From MFWN01 sp964594115 (GTDB taxonomy: Archaea; Nanobdellota; Nanobdellia; Pacearchaeales; GW2011-AR1), in contig CAZQLD010000020.1 of the NCBI GenBank assembly GCA_964594115.1, forward strand, positions 1-14,713: DNA of 14,713 bases, in the 5' to 3' direction. Shown here piece by piece: positions 1-6,193 of the stretch (its first letter is position 1; each line of letters begins with the position of its first letter). The translations under genes were made by a program, and so were the position numbers. A model generated the notes under the pieces. That model did not search any database. It worked only from the letters and a program-made list of their open reading frames with translations, and was not told the origin of the DNA.

Positions 1-135
1 GCCGGGATTTGAACCCGGGTCCCAGCCTTTTTTTGAGTTTTTATCAGTCTTGAACCTCTTAAAGGAGGTTGACTGTTAAGCTTGTTAGCTCACATCTCGA
101 AAAGGCTGAATGCTTGGCCACTACACTACAGGGGC
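1..135 (-). tRNA. tRNA-Glu(UUC), intron-containing, 3' end cut by window edge
   Basis: Read on the minus strand from 135, the sequence gives acceptor GCCCCTG, D arm GTGT/GCAT, anticodon stem CAGCC/GGCTG with spliced loop TTTTCGA (anticodon TTC), and T arm CCGGG-TTCAAAT-CCCGG. The bases after position 66 of the tRNA lie outside the window. An intron at 29-97 interrupts the loop between positions 37 and 38. Its borders are set by a bulge-helix-bulge: central helix TTTT/AAAA, three-base bulges CGA and AAA, each cut after the second base. A TATA-like ttattaa lies about 25 bases upstream of the 5' end (157-163). The body resembles archaeal glutamate tRNAs. Confidence 0.93.
29..97 (-). other. tRNA-Glu intron (69 nt) at position 37/38
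   Basis: The borders follow from the bulge-helix-bulge recognised by archaeal tRNA splicing endonuclease. The interior forms a strong hairpin: CAGTC/GACTG (45-49 with 71-75) continues, after a three-base bulge, into AACCTC/GAGGTT (53-58 with 65-70). No open reading frame of note is present. At 69 nt it is longer than the simplest archaeal introns of about 15-25 nt, and its own folded domain suggests the fold has been kept. Confidence 0.85.
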
Positions 136-266
136 GTGTTTGGTGTATGCGCACCTTATTAAGACATAATTTTTTGGCTTTTAAAGGTTTTGTGTTTGGG
201 GGATTAGAAAGATTTATCATAGAAGAAGGAGTTTGAGTTTGTATGTTACGTAGATAGTTTTTATGT

Positions 267-767
267 TCATGTTAAATTTTTAATAAATTGATTTATCCTC
301 TTATTGTTTTTCAAAATAATGAATTTCTTGTTAAATTGTTTTGCTAGATTGACTTGTTTGGGGTAGTAGTCATAAGTATATCCATATGCATACCCTATTA
401 TTCTTAGAAGATCAAATAAAGGACCTCCCTTATATTTTTCTTTTTTAATCTTTCTTTTAATAAACCTAACAATCACTCTTTTTGTTGCAATAATTGGGTT
501 TATATTTAGGAGTATTATAAAATCTGATTTTTTAATTGCAGGGTAAATCCATTCTCCGGCATAAGCCCCTTCAATTATCCATTCTTTCTTTTTAATTATT
601 TTGCTTAATCTTAGATCTCTTGTTTTATCTGAAACTTTTTTTGTGAATTCTTTGTTAAAAGTAATTTTATCTAAATCATAGACAGGTATATTTAGTATAG
701 CTGATATTTGGTTTCCTAGTTCTGTTTTTCCGTGTCCACAACCTCCCCAGATAATTATCTTTTTCAT
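267..767 (-). CDS. P-loop nucleoside/nucleotide kinase-like protein (FlaR/topology-modulation type)
   Basis: A 166-residue protein from ATG 767; a TTG two codons upstream (773) is an alternative start. A Walker A motif GGCGHGKT lies at residues 8-15, directly after a first beta strand (KKIIIW). The layout matches the adenylate-kinase-like FlaR family: a PVYDLDKI segment after the first helix, then WIIEGAY, a second hydrophobic strand (DFIILLNI), and an R-rich lid (RFIKRKIKK) as expected for phosphate contacts. Family members are often annotated as DNA topology modulation proteins, but the fold is that of a small kinase and the substrate is unknown. The best TATA-like element upstream on this strand (about 831-836) implies a leader of roughly 40 nt. 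The stop is TGA, so TGA terminates genes in this organism. Confidence 0.75.
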   Translation of the reverse strand: MKKIIIWGGCGHGKTELGNQISAILNIPVYDLDKITFNKEFTKKVSDKTRDLRLSKIIKKKEWIIEGAYAGEWIYPAIKKSDFIILLNINPIIATKRVIVRFIKRKIKKEKYKGGPLFDLLRIIGYAYGYTYDYYPKQVNLAKQFNKKFIILKNNKRINQFIKNLT

Positions 768-938
768 CTTCAAACTCTCGCCAGCTCCAACTTATCTTGA
801 GTTTCTTTATCCTCAATAGAATAATACATATTATAAGCTTTTCTTAGAAGTTACTCGACTTCTACACCAACCATACACTAAGAGGCTTGAAAACAGATGT
901 TTATTAAGGTTTTTAAAGTTTGTTTTTATCATATTTCT
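768..938. other. Divergent intergenic region with inverted repeat
   Basis: This gap separates the minus-strand kinase and the plus-strand interrupted membrane gene. It holds a perfect six-base inverted repeat, AGAAGT/ACTTCT (848-853 with 860-865), with a weaker outer match CTTAG/CTAAG. Two promoter-like elements are visible, TTATAA at 831-836 for the kinase and TTTAAA at 912-917 for the rightward gene. A 19-codon ATG frame (829 to 770, minus) ends in TGA just before the kinase ATG, but would start upstream of the predicted transcription start. No gene is called. Confidence 0.4.
912..917 (+). promoter_or_regulatory. TATA-like element of the interrupted membrane gene
   Basis: A TTTAAA core centred about 25 bases before the ATG at 939 gives the spacing of a leaderless transcript seen at most genes in this window. 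Its presence means the gene broken by TGA has not obviously lost its promoter. Confidence 0.5.
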
Positions 939-1172
939 ATGAAAGAAAAGGAAATTAAAAAAGAGATGAAAAGATGGAAGAAGATTAGTTATGCTTTGTT
1001 GATTGGTTTTGCAGTTGTTGATTTTTGGTGAGGAATCTGGGGTTTATTAGATATTTATTTGTTTCCTAGAAATCTTAATTTGAGTTTGTGGATTTCTGCG
1101 TTCTTAGGAATATTTATTTTAGTATTTACTCATAAGGTCATTAAAGAATTGATGCGAAATTTTAGAGTTTAA
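939..1172 (+). pseudogene. Small two-helix membrane protein interrupted by one in-frame TGA
   Basis: From ATG 939 an open frame runs 30 codons, meets TGA at 1029-1031, and then continues in the same frame for 46 more codons to TAA at 1170-1172. Both halves look coding. The first has a basic start (MKEKEIKKEMKRWKK) and begins a membrane helix (ISYALLIGFAVVDFW). The second completes it (GIWGLLDIYLF) and adds another (LWISAFLGIFILVF) with a basic tail (RNFRV). The stop falls inside helix one, after FW and before GIWGLLD. One transition (CGA to TGA) would restore an arginine there. TGA ends at least three other genes here, so general recoding is unlikely. It may be a recent pseudogene, a readthrough gene or a sequencing error. 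Function unknown. Confidence 0.7.
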
Positions 1173-1214
1173 TAACTGAAAAGAAAATTGTTTTTAAAAC
1201 TTCCTATATTATTA

Positions 1215-1565
1215 CTACAGGTTTATTTTTTCAGCTAAGTCGCCAATAATCCAAGTCTTTTTTTGTTGTCCTTGTAATGCATATATCCAAGTCATTACCC
1301 ATAAAACAATCATAAAAACCCAGCAAAGCCATCCGATTACAGGAATCCATCCAACTGCACTTGCAATTAAAAACCCTATAAATAAGATAAGGCTCTCTTT
1401 TGCATAGAACATCACATATTTATCTTTTTTCCATAAGATTATTGCTATTAGAAATCCGATTATAGTGAAGAAACTTGCAATAAAAGCATACAGCCTGCTT
1501 TCCCCATTTTTCTTACCTGAAGATTTTCTCTTTGCAGATTTTTTTGCCACCTTCTTTTTTGCCAT
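1215..1565 (-). CDS. Small integral membrane protein, DUF4870/Tic20-like
   Basis: A 116-residue protein. Residues 1-23 are lysine- and serine-rich and probably cytosolic (MAKKKVAKKSAKRKSSGKK). Three hydrophobic segments follow: about 26-45, 52-72 and 74-96. The pattern of a first helix, then KKDKYVMFYAKESLILF, then paired helices and a closing ALQGQQKKTWIIGDLAEKI is what I know from the DUF4870/Tic20-like family, whose members end in A-x-x-G followed by P/W-I-x-G. The molecular role in prokaryotes is unknown. A TTTAAA element at 1589-1594 is about 26 bases before the ATG, supporting this start and a leaderless message. The stop is TAG. Confidence 0.72.
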   Translation of the reverse strand: MAKKKVAKKSAKRKSSGKKNGESRLYAFIASFFTIIGFLIAIILWKKDKYVMFYAKESLILFIGFLIASAVGWIPVIGWLCWVFMIVLWVMTWIYALQGQQKKTWIIGDLAEKINL

Positions 1566-1588
1566 ATATTATATATGGGCTGGATGTT

Positions 1589-1594
1589 TTTAAA
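1589..1594 (-). promoter_or_regulatory. TATA-like element of the DUF4870-like gene
   Basis: TTTAAA centred 26 bases before the minus-strand ATG at 1565. It fits the spacing rule seen at other starts and implies a leaderless transcript. Confidence 0.5.
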
Positions 1595-1678
1595 GCTTGT
1601 GGAAGGTTTTTTGTTTTACCACTTTTTATCTGCAAAAAATTTTATAGTTCAAAGAATATATTTTAAATTGCAATAATG

Positions 1679-1688
1679 TTTAAATATA
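1679..1688 (+). promoter_or_regulatory. TATA-like element of the surface protein gene
   Basis: tttaaatata is centred about 25 bases upstream of ATG 1708. The 142-bp divergent gap to the minus-strand gene thus has separate promoters for the two directions. Confidence 0.5.
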
Positions 1689-1707
1689 CGGCTTTTGTGA
1701 AATAACT

Positions 1708-3189
1708 ATGAAAAAAGTGAGTAAGTTAAGTTTGACGTTGATTTTAATGATTGCAGTTTTGGCAACAAGTTTTGTTAGTGCTGATATTCAGAGCATCAAA
1801 GATAATTATCTTGCTACAGAAAAAGTTTATGTCAGGAGTACTTCTCACTTGTGTATTAACCGTCCGAAAGAGGCAAATGTATCATTATATATTGTTGAAA
1901 ATAGAGATGAATGGTTTGGGGGAGATGTTTTGGAAGATGTAAGAGGTGAACCTCAGCTGATTAGAAATTCTCAGTTTGCTTCTGAGATGATATGGGATAG
2001 TTCTGAATCAGGATTTTATGATATTATTGTTGATTGTGTTGAGAATGAGGCATATGATACTCTTGAGCCAACAGATTCTCTTGACAAAGTCGGGTTTGCA
2101 GTGGAGATGGTTACTGGAACAAGCAAGGCAAGTATAGGAAGCAAAGATGTAGGAGACCATTTTTGGATGTATGACCCAGAAGCTATAGATCTAATTAATG
2201 AAATGTTACAGATAAGTCTTCTTGCAAAAGGAGAGGATATTGAATTAACAAATATGACAGTTCAGGCAATTGGTTCAGGAAATGATGCAGAGCTGGAGAA
2301 AATCGAAATTTATGTTGATGAAAATAATAATGGCAAGGTTGATGAAGATGAATTTTTAATAGGATTTTCTCAACCAGCATATTCAGATGATAATGGTTTA
2401 GTAACTGTTGAACTAGAGTATTTCTTAACTAAGGATTTGGAAGAAAATCTTTTAGTGGTTTATACAATGAAAGATACAATAGAAGAAGGGGAATTTTCCT
2501 TGAAAGTTGAGTCTATTTATGGTGTTGGAGAAGGTTCTGGGGAATTGATTAAATTTTCAGGTCTTCCTATGACTTCTGGAGTAAAGACAGTCTTGCCTAA
2601 AAAAACCTGCTTAGGGACATTAAATCTTGAATTAGAACCAATTATTGCTGCTAAAGGCGATAGAGTTATAGCAAGAATAACCGGGCTTAGCGGGTGTTTA
2701 AACAAAACAATTTCCTTAAAAACAAATCCATGTGGCTCTTCTATAAAAGAAGAGGCTGGTTCTTGTAAAGTAGAGGAAGAGGGGTGTGAGATAACCTTTA
2801 AGGCAGTAAAAAGTCAGACATATCATGCTTGTATTGATAAAAATAATGATGGTGATAGTGTTGATCTTGGAGAGTATGCTTTTACAGATTTGATTGTTTC
2901 TGAATTAACGCAAGAAGAAGAGGGCATTCCTGAAGAGACTAATGTTACTGAAGAAGTTAATATGGCAGGAGAAGAAACTGAGGAAGTTGGAGAAGAGCTT
3001 GCAGGAATAACAGGAGAGGTTATAGAGGAGTTCAGGCAGACACTTTCAGAAACAAGCAGCTTTTTCATACTATTAGAAGTTACTCTTTTACTTATTTTAT
3101 TTGTGTTAGTTATGATTATGTTTAGGTTAAAGCCAGTAGTAGAGAAGTCTAGTAAGGCACCTAATAAGACAAAAGAAAAAGAAGATTAA
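1708..3189 (+). CDS. Secreted, membrane-anchored surface protein with EF-hand-like loops
   Basis: A 493-residue protein with a clear Sec signal peptide (basic MKKVSK, hydrophobic core LTLILMIAVLATSF, probable cleavage after SADI or just before). A long extracellular region follows, then a Glu/Thr-rich linker (about 398-445), one transmembrane helix (about 452-472) and a short basic cytosolic tail. Two acidic loops resemble calcium-binding EF-hand/dockerin loops: DENNNGKVDEDE from residue 204 and DKNNDGDSVDLGEY from residue 377. Several cysteines lie in the region 300-375. Possible N-glycosylation sites (NVS, NMT, NKT, NVT) are present outside the membrane. I do not recognise a named family; the topology suggests an envelope protein with stacked beta domains. 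The stop is TAA, one base before the stop of the convergent gene. Confidence 0.8.
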   Translation: MKKVSKLSLTLILMIAVLATSFVSADIQSIKDNYLATEKVYVRSTSHLCINRPKEANVSLYIVENRDEWFGGDVLEDVRGEPQLIRNSQFASEMIWDSSESGFYDIIVDCVENEAYDTLEPTDSLDKVGFAVEMVTGTSKASIGSKDVGDHFWMYDPEAIDLINEMLQISLLAKGEDIELTNMTVQAIGSGNDAELEKIEIYVDENNNGKVDEDEFLIGFSQPAYSDDNGLVTVELEYFLTKDLEENLLVVYTMKDTIEEGEFSLKVESIYGVGEGSGELIKFSGLPMTSGVKTVLPKKTCLGTLNLELEPIIAAKGDRVIARITGLSGCLNKTISLKTNPCGSSIKEEAGSCKVEEEGCEITFKAVKSQTYHACIDKNNDGDSVDLGEYAFTDLIVSELTQEEEGIPEETNVTEEVNMAGEETEEVGEELAGITGEVIEEFRQTLSETSSFFILLEVTLLLILFVLVMIMFRLKPVVEKSSKAPNKTKEKED

Positions 3190-3720
3190 CTATATGATTT
3201 TTCCTAGTTCTTTAATAGAATTTATATAAGTTATTGAGATTTCTTCTTGTATTTCTGGTTGTATTTTAGTAGAGAGGGTGTTTTTAAATACAATTAATTT
3301 TGTCTTATTGTTTCTATACTTTTGGTGGAATTTTAATGCTGTTAGGGCTCTCATGACTCCTGGGGACATTCCGATTACAATACAAATATCTCCAAAAGCA
3401 GCTACTTTTCCGTCTGCATCATACCAAGAATCTACTTCTAGTTGTTCATCTATTAAGGAGAGAAATTCTTTTATATGGCCTAGTCCATAGTCTTTATCTT
3501 TAACTGGAACCACTCCTAAAACTTTCTTACCACCATTCTTTTTATAGATTTTTGAGATTTCTAAAGGAATCCCTTTATTAGGTATTATAACTGCTTCACA
3601 TCTTTTTTCTGCTAATAATTTTCCAATTTCTTCAATTAGTACTTTTAGTTCTTGTTTTGACATAGCTGTATGTCTGGAAATTTTGGAAATATCTCCTGTT
3701 CCTAAAATTGAGATTTTCAT
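3190..3720 (-). CDS. SLOG/LOG-like Rossmann-fold protein
   Basis: A 176-residue protein beginning MKISILGTGD, a first strand plus glycine-rich turn typical of SLOG (LOG/DprA-like) nucleotide-binding proteins. An alternating strand-helix pattern follows: AVIIPNKG, GGKKVLGVVPV (as in LOG proteins), and ICIVIGMSPGVMRALTALK, which sits where LOG family members carry their GG-x-GT-x-x-E loop. The exact LOG catalytic motif PGGxGTxxE is not present, so phosphoribohydrolase activity should not be assumed; nucleotide or nucleotide-signal binding is the safer inference. TTTATATAAT (3741-3750) is about 26 bases upstream, so the gene has its own promoter and is probably leaderless. It is convergent and tail-to-tail with the surface protein gene. 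Confidence 0.5.
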   Translation of the reverse strand: MKISILGTGDISKISRHTAMSKQELKVLIEEIGKLLAEKRCEAVIIPNKGIPLEISKIYKKNGGKKVLGVVPVKDKDYGLGHIKEFLSLIDEQLEVDSWYDADGKVAAFGDICIVIGMSPGVMRALTALKFHQKYRNNKTKLIVFKNTLSTKIQPEIQEEISITYINSIKELGKII

Positions 3721-3740
3721 TTTATAATGTAAGTAAGAGA

Positions 3741-3750
3741 ATTATATAAA
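3741..3750 (-). promoter_or_regulatory. TATA-like element of the SLOG-like gene
   Basis: Read on the minus strand this is TTTATATAAT, centred about 26 bases before ATG 3720, in the 35-bp gap after the nucleoside diphosphate kinase gene. Confidence 0.5.
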
Positions 3751-3755
3751 TTTTC

Positions 3756-4223
3756 CTAAAGATATGCAGGGATTAGGCCCCATTTTTTAAATGTCTGAAA
3801 ATCTTTTCTAATACCTTCTCTGTCTGAAGCATGCACTATTGTTCTGTATTTCATGTTTGGATTGCCAAATACCTTTCTTATTGTTCCTTTTCCTATATTG
3901 TCTGTATATTTTGTAGGTCCGGCAATTTGTTTCACTCTTCTTATAATGTCAGGCCCTTCATAAACAAAAACAGCCAGGCTTTTATTATTAAATTCATCTG
4001 TCATTTCTTTTAGAATTTCTGACCATTCTTCTTTTAGGTGACTATAAAAATCCAGATAAAACTCTTTTGAAAGAGGCTGGGTTCTTATTCCTAAGACTCT
4101 TTTAAAATCATTTCCTAGTTTCTCTTCGAGAAAATTAATAATTTCCAGAGCAGTTGCTTTATCTATGTGCGGATTCCTGCAATCAGGTTTCACAAAAAAC
4201 AATGTTCTTTCAATATTTGACAT
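3756..4223 (-). CDS. ndk: Nucleoside diphosphate kinase, divergent
   Basis: A 155-residue protein of the usual length for the family. It transfers the gamma phosphate between nucleoside triphosphates and diphosphates through a phosphohistidine. Visible signatures are TLFFVKPD near the N-terminus (K12 equivalent to the conserved P-loop-side lysine), IAGPTKY and IGKGTIRKVFG in the nucleotide-binding region, and VHASD with H131 as the likely catalytic histidine (typical enzymes have H-G/A-S-D). The sequence is otherwise divergent, with a long insertion-like middle. The ATG lies 13 bases downstream of the mature end of tRNA-Ile on the same strand, leaving no room for an own promoter outside the tRNA; co-transcription with the tRNA is the simplest reading. 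The stop is TAG. Confidence 0.88.
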   Translation of the reverse strand: MSNIERTLFFVKPDCRNPHIDKATALEIINFLEEKLGNDFKRVLGIRTQPLSKEFYLDFYSHLKEEWSEILKEMTDEFNNKSLAVFVYEGPDIIRRVKQIAGPTKYTDNIGKGTIRKVFGNPNMKYRTIVHASDREGIRKDFQTFKKWGLIPAYL

Positions 4224-4236
4224 TTTAATAAGAAAA

Positions 4237-4352
4237 TGAGCCTGCGCGGATTTGAACCGCGGACCCCCAGCTGTCTTAGTTTAGAGCTTTTTGTTCCTAT
4301 TGGAGCAAAGCCTTATAAGACTGGTGCTCTAACCTAACTGAGCTACAGGCTC
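4237..4352 (-). tRNA. tRNA-Ile(UAU), intron-containing
   Basis: Minus-strand reading gives acceptor GAGCCTG/CAGGCTC with discriminator A, D arm GCTC-AGTTAGGTTA-GAGC, anticodon stem CCAGT/GCTGG, spliced loop CTTATAA (anticodon TAT), variable loop GGGTC and T arm CGCGG-TTCAAAT-CCGCG. The loop is the isoleucine loop CTGATAA with the first anticodon base changed, so this should read AUA. An intron at 4273-4313 splits positions 37 and 38. TTTAAA at 4378-4383 is about 26 bases upstream of the 5' end. CCA is not encoded. Confidence 0.92.
4273..4313 (-). other. tRNA-Ile intron (41 nt) at position 37/38
   Basis: A textbook bulge-helix-bulge sets the borders: central helix CTTA/TAAG, bulges TAA and ACA, each cut after the second base, leaving A37 and A38. 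Inside, TTTGCTCC and GGAACAAA can pair with one mismatch to form a hairpin. Confidence 0.88.
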
Positions 4353-4377
4353 ATAAGCCTCTAAATGTTTTACTGTT

Positions 4378-4383
4378 TTTAAA
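4378..4383 (-). promoter_or_regulatory. TATA-like element of tRNA-Ile (and probably ndk)
   Basis: TTTAAA within ACTTTAAAAAC on the minus strand, about 26 bases upstream of the tRNA 5' end. As ndk follows the tRNA after 13 bases, this is the only good promoter candidate for both. Confidence 0.5.
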
Positions 4384-4398
4384 GTTTTTGAGAGAGGA

Positions 4399-4410
4399 TT
4401 TATAAAATAT
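4399..4410 (+). promoter_or_regulatory. TATA-like element deciding the start at 4429
   Basis: tttataaaatat is centred 25 bases before ATG 4429. It argues against the upstream in-frame TTG at 4414, which would lie too close to the box to be transcribed. Confidence 0.55.
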
Positions 4411-4428
4411 AGTTTGATTGTATTAAGG

Positions 4429-4794
4429 ATGAGGGCAAAATATCTTGCAAGTTATGTTAATGTAAATCTTCTTAATCAATTAGGGTTTAATGAATATGAG
4501 CCTTCTTTTAATTTTACAAGAGGAGCTGGAGAAAAAATGAAATCTTGCAGAGCACATATAGGATATTATCCTGAAAAAGAAAGTGTTCTAGTTATAATTA
4601 GAGCCCAAGACGAAAATAAGAAAAGAAAAAGAAGAGAATGGTTTTTTGATACTGTTTCTTCGAAGGGAGTTTATAATTTGGAGGGACTTCAAGATGGAGA
4701 AAAAATTATGGAAATTTGTGTCAACACTGTTTCAAGAAAAAACAGGATTGCTGGAAAAGATTTAGAAACAGAGTTAGAAGGAATTGCTTTTTAG
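4429..4794 (+). CDS. Unknown 121-residue protein upstream of the CARF-HEPN gene
   Basis: Starts MRAKYLASYVNVN; the start is chosen from the TATA-like element 25 bases upstream. It is soluble-looking, with no signal peptide or membrane segment. Visible features are a basic stretch (KKRKRREWFF, mid-protein), a strand-like VLVIIRAQDE, and an acidic C-terminus (GKDLETELEGIAF). I recognise no family. It ends in TAG 40 bases before the ATG of the CARF-HEPN gene on the same strand, which makes a functional link possible, but a second TATA-like element (4804-4811) could drive that gene separately. Possible roles as partner or regulator of the CARF protein are only guesses. Confidence 0.7.
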   Translation: MRAKYLASYVNVNLLNQLGFNEYEPSFNFTRGAGEKMKSCRAHIGYYPEKESVLVIIRAQDENKKRKRREWFFDTVSSKGVYNLEGLQDGEKIMEICVNTVSRKNRIAGKDLETELEGIAF

Positions 4795-4803
4795 ATATAG
4801 AAA

Positions 4804-4811
4804 ATTATTTA
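4804..4811 (+). promoter_or_regulatory. TATA-like element of the CARF-HEPN gene
   Basis: attattta lies about 27 bases before ATG 4835, just after the stop of the preceding gene. It supports 4835 over the upstream overlapping TTG at 4784. Confidence 0.4.
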
Positions 4812-4834
4812 ACCTCTCTTTTCTAGTATACAAT

Positions 4835-6193
4835 ATGGGAGAATTTGAAGGACTAAGGGAGAGCTGGCTGGAGCTAGTTAAACAAACAAAGATAGATGAA
4901 GCTAATTCTATTTATTGGGAAAAGCTTTTCCCACTTATAGAGCAAAGATTTCTTGAAAATAATAAGGCTAAAGAAGAATATGACTGGCTTATTTTGCCAG
5001 CTGGTTTAGAGTCTTCTTATTATATTCTTTTGATTAAAGTAATAAAACCTAAAAAAGTTTATTTTTTAGGAACAAAAGAGTTTAAAGAGAGTTTTTTAGA
5101 CAGGATAATTGGGCAAACTGAATTAAAGCCTTCAGAATATATTGTGGATACTTTAAATTACGATGAAATGGATGTTGCTGATGTTTATGAAAAAATAAGA
5201 AAGCGTTTGGATTTATTTTATAACAAGAAAGTTATTCTTGATTTGACAAGGGGCAAGAGGATAATGTCTGTTGGTGCAGGAATTGTTGGAGCTTTTTTTG
5301 GTTTTGATTTAGTTTATATTGATGAAGACTGGATTGATGAAGTAAAGAGAGGGAATCCTGGAACTGAAAAATTAGTTACTGTTAAAAATCCGTTTGAGGT
5401 TTTTGGTGACTTAGAAGGGCAGGAAGCAAGAGAGCTGTTTAATCATTATAATTACGGGGCAGCTATCTTTTTTTATAAAAAATTAAGGGAGAAAGTAGCT
5501 GATCCAAGAAAAATAGAAACTGAAGAGATTTTGTCAGAAGCATATCTGCATTGGAATTCTTTTAATTTTAAGGCAGCTCTCCACAAACTTGAATTATTAA
5601 GGAAAAAGTCAAAGCAGTACAATGTAAAATTAGACCCTCTTATATATGATAATTTAGGTGTCCTTAGGATTTTAATTCAGGGAAGTAAGGATGATGAGTT
5701 TAATCTTCATATTATTGTTGATTTATATGCTAATGCTTTAAGAAAAGCAGAAGTTGGAATGTTTGAAGATTCTGTAAGCCGTCTTTATAGGGTTCTGGAG
5801 CTAATTTCCCAGTATAGATTAAAAAGTTATGGCATAGAAACTTCTGGTCCTGATTTAAGTAAGTTTGAAGAAGATTATAAAAAAATAAGCAAGGAGATTT
5901 ATGGTTTTGAAAAAAACTCTCCTTTTGAGGTTGGTTTAAAAGATGGCTATATTCTTTTGTTTATCTTAAAAGACTATATTGCTGAGGAAGATTCTTTAGA
6001 AGATTTAAAGAAGATGTTTGGAGTCATTAGGGTGAGAGATATGTCTATAATTGCCCATGGCTTGGAATTAGCTGGGGAAAAAGCATTTAAAAATATGAAT
6101 GAGCTAGCAAGAAAGTTTATCAAAAGAATATGTGAGAAACAGGGGAAAAACATGCAGGAGATTATAAATCAGCATACTTTTGTTAAGCTCTAG
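4835..6193 (+). CDS. CARF-HEPN protein of the TIGR02710 (Cas02710) type, likely ligand-activated RNase
   Basis: A 452-residue protein from ATG 4835. Residues 1 to about 185 form a Rossmann-like CARF domain: WLILPAGLESSYYILL, VYFLGTKEF, and the signature strand-loop DLTRGKRIMSVGAG from D136, matching the family's D-L-T-x-G-x-K/R-x-M-S. The rest is helical. The segment VDLYANALRKAEVGMFEDSVSRLYRVLELISQYRL is the hallmark of TIGR02710 proteins. R401-D-M-S-I-I-A-H408-G is an R-x6-H motif of HEPN ribonucleases. By family knowledge, CARF domains bind cyclic oligoadenylates made by type III CRISPR Cas10 and switch on HEPN RNA cleavage that arrests cell or virus. No cas10, crRNA array or other cas gene is visible nearby, so ligand source and role here are inferred. 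The gene ends one base before the convergent stop of the next gene. Confidence 0.85.
   Translation: MGEFEGLRESWLELVKQTKIDEANSIYWEKLFPLIEQRFLENNKAKEEYDWLILPAGLESSYYILLIKVIKPKKVYFLGTKEFKESFLDRIIGQTELKPSEYIVDTLNYDEMDVADVYEKIRKRLDLFYNKKVILDLTRGKRIMSVGAGIVGAFFGFDLVYIDEDWIDEVKRGNPGTEKLVTVKNPFEVFGDLEGQEARELFNHYNYGAAIFFYKKLREKVADPRKIETEEILSEAYLHWNSFNFKAALHKLELLRKKSKQYNVKLDPLIYDNLGVLRILIQGSKDDEFNLHIIVDLYANALRKAEVGMFEDSVSRLYRVLELISQYRLKSYGIETSGPDLSKFEEDYKKISKEIYGFEKNSPFEVGLKDGYILLFILKDYIAEEDSLEDLKKMFGVIRVRDMSIIAHGLELAGEKAFKNMNELARKFIKRICEKQGKNMQEIINQHTFVKL

Noticed and set aside
29..97. Tenfold complementarity between the tRNA-Glu intron (CCTCCTTT) and the Shine-Dalgarno at 12304-12312
   Set aside because: Most of it follows from the intron sequence resembling an anti-Shine-Dalgarno; it is sequestered in the intron hairpin and there is no further evidence of a trans interaction.
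770..829. 19-codon upstream frame before the FlaR-like kinase
   Set aside because: Its ATG lies at the predicted promoter box, so it would not be transcribed, and its composition shows nothing distinctive.
939..1172. Genome-wide recoding of TGA as a sense codon, or selenocysteine at 1029-1031
   Set aside because: TGA is the natural stop of the genes ending at 267, 11934 and 13291, so general recoding fails. The position lies in a transmembrane helix with no redox context, and no selenocysteine element is apparent.
2195..3068. Minus-strand frames within the surface protein gene
   Set aside because: Low-complexity translations antisense to a well-supported gene, with no promoter or family resemblance.
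4429..6193. CRISPR array or cas operon around the CARF gene
   Set aside because: No regularly spaced repeats and no other cas-like gene are visible in the window.
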